Shown here: in pieces, positions 59,885 through 64,000 of the stretch | How positions within the stretch are numbered: the stretch's first letter is position 1 | Layout: each line of letters begins with the position of its first letter | Assembly (NCBI GenBank): GCA_900320905.1 | Contig: ONTZ01000001.1 | Location: 51,865 to 115,864 of the forward strand | From: an uncultured Prevotella sp. | Lineage (GTDB): Bacteria; Bacteroidota; Bacteroidia; Bacteroidales; Bacteroidaceae | Direction: 5' to 3' | DNA length: 64,000 nt | The notes under the pieces: generated by a model | Database searches by the model: none | The model's input: the letters and a program-made list of their open reading frames with translations, nothing else | Told to the model about the DNA's origin: nothing | Position numbers and translations under genes: made by a program

Positions 59885-60445
59885 ATGAAAAAGATCTACA
59901 CAATGCTGATGATGGCGATAATGGCACTGGCCTTCACCTCTTGCGAGGATGAAATGATCGCCGATACCTTAGAGGGTACTTGGAGTGGAAACATGTATAT
60001 CTCCTCTAACTGGGATGGCAGAACCTACGATATCACCCGTACGGAGATTACCTTCGAGATAGATCCGTTCCGTTTTACCAAAGGCTCGGGTATCTGGGTG
60101 GACTACTATAGGGGAGCACCTTGGGACTATGTGGCCAACCATATTAACTGGTCTGTCAACAACGGTGTCATCTACGTTTATTTCATCGAGGATAACGACA
60201 GAATTGAGATCCGTGACTATCACCTCAACTCCAATCGTTTCTGTGGTACTATCTACGATGGTGACAATATAGTCGATTTCGAACTCTACTGCGTGAGCCG
60301 TCCGCGTTACGATAACTATAGGTGGGGCTTCGACAGTTGGTACGACGATTACTACTGGGCACGCACCCGCTCTGGCGATGCTGACAGCACAAAGGTCATG
60401 GAGAGACCGAAGCGCTTCGTGAACCCAGAGTTGAAGAATAAATAA
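59885..60445 (+). CDS. Small lipoprotein of unknown function
   Basis: 186 aa from ATG 59885, chosen because MKKIYTMLMMAIMALAFTSC is a standard lipoprotein signal (Cys20) and AAAGGG precedes it; ATG 59852 is an in-frame alternative. The mature part is beta-rich and aromatic: LEGTWSGNMYISSNWDGRTYDI, then strands with FEIDPFRF, WVDYYRG, WSVNNGVIYVYF and DYHLNSNRFCGTIYDGD. This resembles lipocalin-like or META-like small lipoproteins of Bacteroidales, in which the L-x-G-x-W opening is common. The C-terminus is charged. Function unknown. It is a single-gene transcript between its own promoter and terminator. Confidence 0.7.
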   Translation: MKKIYTMLMMAIMALAFTSCEDEMIADTLEGTWSGNMYISSNWDGRTYDITRTEITFEIDPFRFTKGSGIWVDYYRGAPWDYVANHINWSVNNGVIYVYFIEDNDRIEIRDYHLNSNRFCGTIYDGDNIVDFELYCVSRPRYDNYRWGFDSWYDDYYWARTRSGDADSTKVMERPKRFVNPELKNK

Positions 60446-60461
60446 AGAGAAAAGAGTCATA

Positions 60462-60497
60462 AAACAGGGGAACTGCAATGCTGCGGTTCCCCTGTTT
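60462..60497 (+). terminator. Terminator after the small lipoprotein gene
   Basis: About 15-bp stem based on AAACAGGGGAAC / GTTCCCCTGTTT, with one wobble pair and a short loop, 16 bp after the stop codon. Confidence 0.8.
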
Positions 60498-60644
60498 CGT
60501 CCGTCGAGATCATAGAGAACATGGGGACAGGTATTTGATCCCGCCCTCTCTGCTATTACATCTATACCCTGTGTGCTGCTAGATTGTGATAGTCATTGCC
60601 CCAACTACTATACTCATAGTCTTTCGCCGATTTCACCAGGCCGT

Positions 60645-60673
60645 CCCGTGATCCGTGTCCCCGTGATCCGTGT
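60645..60673. repeat. CCCGTGATCCGTGT direct repeat
   Basis: Two copies of a 14-bp sequence 15 bp apart, just beyond the 3' end of the ATPase gene. The region 60498-60644 holds no gene that I can support. Confidence 0.7.
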
Positions 60674-60675
60674 TC

Positions 60676-62133
60676 TTATTTAAACAAGTCCTCCAGCGTC
60701 ACTACCCGCTGTATCCTTCCACTATACATATTCTGTTTCAGGCCGTACGTCGTCACCAGCGCTACCTGTACGTTCCGCTTGTCTTGCGTAATCTCCTGCA
60801 GTGCTGTAATCTTATTTCGCAACCGTTCGTCATACTCCTTTGAAATCATATAGTCGCTCTGCGTGAACTTCATCTCGCACAGGTTCATCACCCTGTCAGC
60901 CCTGTCAATCAGCATGTCTATCTGAGCCCCAGGACTGGCAGCATCACCCATAGCATGCCAAGGATACACCTCTGCCTGCACACCCTCAATGCCAATACCC
61001 CGCTTCACCTGCTGCTGATGCACAAAGCACACATCCTCAAAGGCCCTCCCTCGCCACGAGTTCAGCCGAGGACTGTTCTGGTTGTCGTTCCAAAAAGTCC
61101 GGTTACCCGTCGGGTTCTTCTGCACAAAACCCAGATAGAACAGACAGAACATATCTGTCAACTTGAAATACTGTATCTTCTTTGACTCCCCGAAGTTCCA
61201 ATATGTGCTCACCAAGTCGCTCTGTACCAGTGCCTTCAGCATCCCGCTCAGCGTACCTCCCAGTGCCACTCCCGATTTCTTCGAGATCATTTCACGCGTC
61301 AGCCCGAACCGATTTCCACTCAGCACCTCCACAATGCGCTTGTAGCCCACATTGTCAGCAAACAGCGACGTAAATAGCCTATCGTATTCCTTCTGCATAA
61401 ACCCGTCGGCCGAGAAGAATACCTCGTCCACGTTCTGTGCCAGTGACCGTCCGGGCTTGAAGTACGACAGATAATAAGCCACACCGCCCGTCAGCATATA
61501 TGCCTGTGTCACGTCATAGCGATCCAGCGTCAGCCCACGCCACTCCAAATACCGCTCTGTATCTTTCAACGTAAACGGGTGGATGTGCATCTCGCACGTC
61601 GAGCGACCGTACAGACCGCCCTTGTTGTTTATCAGATTGTCCAGCATCCAACTCGTAGATGATCCACACACAATCAACAGCATATTATGTTTGCCCATCA
61701 CATAGTCGTTGCAGAAATGCTCAAAGGCCGACAGAAACCCGGCCCTCGGTGTATCCAACCAAGGCAATTCGTCGATAAACACCACCAACTTTCCCTTCTT
61801 GCGCTTGCTGTTCAGCAATGCCTCCAACCGATGGAATGCTTCAAACCAGTCACTGATGGGCGTTTCATCCTTGCTGCCATACTTTCGCAGTGAAGCCGCG
61901 AACTCATTCAATTGCACGCGGTATATCAGTTCCCCGTCCCCGCGTTCCTTCAGTTCCGTAGGCGACACAGCCGTATGCTTAAACGTAAAGTTATCACCGA
62001 AATACTCCCTTATCAGGAACGTTTTTCCCGTTCTTTGCCTTCCATATACAGCCAGTATCTGTGCCGTAGGCTCATTCATAAGCCGCTCAATTTCAGCCTT
62101 TTCCTTTTCTCTTGCAACAATCAGATTTTTCAT
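60676..62133 (-). CDS. ATPase with archaeal-ATPase and DUF234 nuclease-like domains
   Basis: 485 aa from ATG 62133; a GTG 6 bp earlier is less likely. Walker A YGRQRTGKTF at residues 30-39, Walker B LVVFIDELPWLD near 115-126, and sensor-like LLIVCGSSTSWM and GGLYGRS follow. The middle contains a winged-helix region (FGLTREMISKKSGVALGGTLSGMLKAL). The C-terminal DUF234 part has the nuclease-fold pattern GAQIDMLIDR...LCEMKF. This is the PF01637 plus PF03008 architecture, widespread and often multi-copy in Bacteroidales and archaea. Function is unproven; DNA-directed or mobile-element-related ATPase roles have been suggested from the fold. Two promoter-like elements and a 15-bp inverted repeat precede it. 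Confidence 0.85.
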   Translation of the reverse strand: MKNLIVAREKEKAEIERLMNEPTAQILAVYGRQRTGKTFLIREYFGDNFTFKHTAVSPTELKERGDGELIYRVQLNEFAASLRKYGSKDETPISDWFEAFHRLEALLNSKRKKGKLVVFIDELPWLDTPRAGFLSAFEHFCNDYVMGKHNMLLIVCGSSTSWMLDNLINNKGGLYGRSTCEMHIHPFTLKDTERYLEWRGLTLDRYDVTQAYMLTGGVAYYLSYFKPGRSLAQNVDEVFFSADGFMQKEYDRLFTSLFADNVGYKRIVEVLSGNRFGLTREMISKKSGVALGGTLSGMLKALVQSDLVSTYWNFGESKKIQYFKLTDMFCLFYLGFVQKNPTGNRTFWNDNQNSPRLNSWRGRAFEDVCFVHQQQVKRGIGIEGVQAEVYPWHAMGDAASPGAQIDMLIDRADRVMNLCEMKFTQSDYMISKEYDERLRNKITALQEITQDKRNVQVALVTTYGLKQNMYSGRIQRVVTLEDLFK

Positions 62134-62141
62134 AACCACAA

Positions 62142-62195
62142 AAAATTATTCAGCCGCAAAGATATAAAAACATCTTCAAACGGCTGAATAATTTT
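62142..62195. repeat. 15-bp inverted repeat straddling the ATPase promoter
   Basis: AAAATTATTCAGCCG at 62142-62156 and its exact reverse complement at 62181-62195, with a 24-bp spacer that contains the -7 box. It could be an operator or a small invertible switch. Confidence 0.8.
62157..62164 (-). promoter_or_regulatory. Proximal -7 box of the ATPase gene
   Basis: TATCTTTG on the - strand, inside the spacer of the inverted repeat. The nearest TTTG is 12 bp upstream, an atypical spacing. Confidence 0.5.
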
Positions 62196-62292
62196 CGTTC
62201 TTTTTCGTCTTTACTCCTCTTTTTTATACCAAATTAACACCAGTACTCCCAATCTGTCGTGCCATATTATTAGTGGTCTGCTGATTCTGCGG

Positions 62293-62323
62293 CAAAGATA
62301 CGAACTTATTCCCAAACTTCAAA
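62293..62323 (-). promoter_or_regulatory. Distal promoter upstream of the ATPase gene
   Basis: On the - strand TTTG, 19 bp, TATCTTTG. A transcript would start about 150 bp before the ATPase ATG, leaving a long leader that spans the inverted repeat. The gap 62196-62403 holds this promoter, the hairpin at 62371 and nothing else I can support. Confidence 0.55.
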
Positions 62324-62370
62324 ATATTATCCAAGAAAAATGATCAGGAGAACCGTCCCCGCTGACACGA

Positions 62371-62405
62371 CCGCTGCAGGACTCTCCCGCAGCGGCCGCT
62401 TTTTT
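62371..62405 (+). terminator. Hairpin with T-run at the 3' end of the beta-barrel gene
   Basis: CCGCTGC / GCAGCGG stem with an 11-nt loop, followed by CCGCTTTTTT on the + strand. The T-run is on the wrong side for the adjacent - strand gene, so it would block + strand readthrough or act as a bidirectional structure. Confidence 0.5.
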
Positions 62406-63147
62406 AGAGATGAAAACGATATCCCAGGGTTATGCTGAAATAGCGGTTCTTGGCAGTATCGGGGTTCTCCGTTTTGTCAATCTGGGTCAGTCCGAAATAG
62501 TAGCGGGCATCAAGTGAAACATTTTTGAACTCATACGATAATCCCAGAGGAATTCCGAAATCAACAGACTTACAGACATTGTTCTGAGTGACTACTGCAG
62601 ATGTGAGGTGTGTCGGATTACTATTGAAGTTATCAACATACCAACCAGAGTTAGGTTGTAAAGAGGATAATTTGATTGTTTGTGATGCAGTCAAAACATC
62701 CGCCGTCATCCTGTCGTTGACAAGAAATCCCATTTGGATACCAGCATTGATGAAGAGTCCACGAATGGCTGGGATATAGACATGGGCCATCATCGGAATA
62801 TTCAGATAGTCTGCGTGCAAATAGCCATCCATCTGTGATTCCGAGTAAAGTACCTCATCATTTTCCAACATCTGCACTAAGGCTACACTACCATCCACTT
62901 TTGCTCCCTGTTGCGAGTACATCAGTCCCAACGACAGCCCCAGCCAGTTGTTTACGCCATACTCAGTTTCAGCACCAGCCGTAAATCTGACCTTGGTATG
63001 ATAAAAATCTTCGATAGTTGGTGACCCTAATGACGAGATATTAACACCCACCATAGGTTTGATGGAGAATGTCCCCTTCTGGTTTTGTGCCTCCGCCATT
63101 GTTGCGAAGCACGCAAAAATTAATAATAACAGATTCCTAATCATCAT
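62404..63147 (-). CDS. Outer-membrane beta-barrel protein (PorT / OMP_b-brl_2-like)
   Basis: 247 aa with a signal peptide (MMIRNLLLLIFACFATMAEA, cleavage after AEA). The mature sequence has alternating hydrophobic strands and aromatic girdles: SIKPMVGVNISSL, VRFTAGAETEYGVNNWLGLSLGLMYSQQG, YLNIPMMAHVYIP, LFINAGIQMGFLV, LDARYYFGLTQID and the terminal strand FSITLGYRFHL ending in an aromatic-x-Leu. This is the common eight-strand porin-family barrel of Bacteroidota; specific role unknown. It follows the gene at 63174-64000 by 26 bp on the same strand and likely shares its transcript. Confidence 0.82.
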   Translation of the reverse strand: MMIRNLLLLIFACFATMAEAQNQKGTFSIKPMVGVNISSLGSPTIEDFYHTKVRFTAGAETEYGVNNWLGLSLGLMYSQQGAKVDGSVALVQMLENDEVLYSESQMDGYLHADYLNIPMMAHVYIPAIRGLFINAGIQMGFLVNDRMTADVLTASQTIKLSSLQPNSGWYVDNFNSNPTHLTSAVVTQNNVCKSVDFGIPLGLSYEFKNVSLDARYYFGLTQIDKTENPDTAKNRYFSITLGYRFHL

Positions 63148-63173
63148 ATATTTGTTTTATTGTTTTATTTATA

Positions 63174-64000
63174 TCACCAATCGTAAGAAGTCCTATACAA
63201 GACACGTCCTGAACAGGCATCTATTACAAGACCATTATAGCCTTTTTTCACCTCGTAGACAAGACGGGGACCATAAGAATCTCCCTCTGGAACACATACG
63301 ATCTGCAGTTCGCACCTGTCCTCATAGTAGTTTTCGAGTTTCATAAACGACTTGAATATCTCATAGGCGACCCATTTATCGAACTTTGGTGTCACATCAA
63401 AATCCTTGATGGGCAGATAGTAACAAACGGCCCATGTTATCGCACCATCATAGTAAGAGAAATGACTCTCATGTATCTTCACGATAACATCCTTATAATA
63501 CTGCTGATAGTACTCATATACCTGGTTCCCGCTCTCATCATGATGGACGCATCTAAAACAGTCGGCCACACCATCTCCAATGAATCCGTTAAAGAACTCA
63601 GTTGCTGTCTTCGGACGTTCTTCGACAGGCGTGTCATAAAATTGTATATTTTTATATACATACACACCATCCCATCCAGGACCCGTAAACTCCGTCGTGG
63701 TCTGATTCAATGCACCTTCAGGAATCTCTTCTAGCAAGACCTCATGTTCTTCAATGTCACCCGAGGTGTTAATAAAGGGACAAGAAACCAAGTCTGGTTC
63801 AGATACTGCAAAATCTCCACTTTCATGCAGTTCATTCGCGATTTGCAACGGACTTTTTTCACTTTCGGGAGTAACGTGCAGGGTATACCATAAGGGCATA
63901 TATTGACTGTTCCCATCAATTATAAGTCGATACTTCTCTGCGTACGAAGTCAATAGGTCTATATCCTCTTCCTTTTTGATTTTTACTGTCATATATGGAC
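63174..64000 (-). CDS. Protein with S8-peptidase-type propeptide, N-terminus outside window
   Basis: The frame stays open upstream of an ATG at 63992 to the window edge, so the gene probably starts outside. The visible N-terminal 65 residues (DIDLLTSYAEKYRLII, then MPLWYTLHVT and NELHESGDFAVSEPDLVS) match the propeptide that precedes subtilisin-like S8 peptidases in Bacteroidales. No catalytic Asp, His or Ser domain follows. Instead about 200 residues with YVYKNIQFYDT, HESHFSYYDGAITWAVCYYLP and a C-terminal PepSY/FTP-like end (GLVIDACSGRVLYRTS) complete the protein. A free-standing propeptide-like inhibitor or surface protein is one reading. Function uncertain. Confidence 0.6.
   Translation of the reverse strand, partial: PYMTVKIKKEEDIDLLTSYAEKYRLIIDGNSQYMPLWYTLHVTPESEKSPLQIANELHESGDFAVSEPDLVSCPFINTSGDIEEHEVLLEEIPEGALNQTTTEFTGPGWDGVYVYKNIQFYDTPVEERPKTATEFFNGFIGDGVADCFRCVHHDESGNQVYEYYQQYYKDVIVKIHESHFSYYDGAITWAVCYYLPIKDFDVTPKFDKWVAYEIFKSFMKLENYYEDRCELQIVCVPEGDSYGPRLVYEVKKGYNGLVIDACSGRVLYRTSYDW

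Overview
The window reads as chromosomal DNA of a Bacteroidota bacterium, most likely a Prevotella/Segatella-type Bacteroidales. The evidence is of several kinds. Promoters follow the Bacteroidota pattern TTTG-N20-TAnnTTTG. One giant protein has a type IX secretion (T9SS) C-terminal signal. There are fimbrillin-like and OMP_b-brl-like proteins, AAA-ATPase/PD-(D/E)XK genes typical of gut Bacteroidales, and a conventional set of Bacteroidales housekeeping genes (murF, folP, cdaA, pta-ackA, prfB, tatAC).

Region 1 (1-35.3 kb) is an unusual secreted-protein locus, entirely on the + strand. It starts with the 3' part of a fimbrillin-like gene. Three very large exported proteins follow (4239, 1798 and 3939 aa), built largely from a degenerate glycine-rich repeat with the core V-[YF]-G-G-G. 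Two near-identical genes for AAA-ATPase/PD-(D/E)XK proteins are interleaved with them, and a small RelE-like toxin pair lies directly upstream of the second giant. Gaps between most of these genes are 2 to 10 bp, so they look co-transcribed in blocks. Only the first giant carries a recognisable T9SS C-terminal domain; the other two end in a common short tail. This locus is the best candidate in the window for an undescribed system.

Region 2 (35.3-42.7 kb) holds an Rpn-family nuclease with an (EGRA)n tail behind its own promoter and terminator. Next come a GNAT acetyltransferase-mgtC pair on the - strand, a divergent long-chain acyl-CoA synthetase-prfB block, and a 471-bp cassette with perfect 41-bp inverted repeats around a four-helix-bundle gene. 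A tiny membrane protein, a CYTH triphosphatase-like gene and a convergent vanZ-like gene end the region.

Region 3 (42.7-51.3 kb) carries two tandem NSS sodium symporters, a ComEA-like HhH protein and a Nudix-Vsr fusion. A Tat module follows: tatA-tatC, a membrane polyferredoxin, and a Tat-signal Fe-S aldo/keto reductase that is probably its cargo. A tRNA-Pro(CGG) on the - strand closes the region.

Region 4 (51.4-64 kb) has murF with two downstream lipoprotein genes on the - strand. Divergent to it is folP-cdaA-pta-ackA (folate synthesis, c-di-AMP synthesis, acetate production). After that come a small lipoprotein, an ATPase/DUF234 protein, an outer-membrane beta-barrel and the end of a gene with an S8-peptidase-like propeptide.

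Several small repeat families are scattered through the ordinary genes, some in frame inside coding regions: 10-bp CCTAG units, 7-bp ATGAGAA units, an AATGAGTAATTAGT element at stop codons and 21-bp GTGAAAA units. No CRISPR array, rRNA, transposase or integrase was seen.
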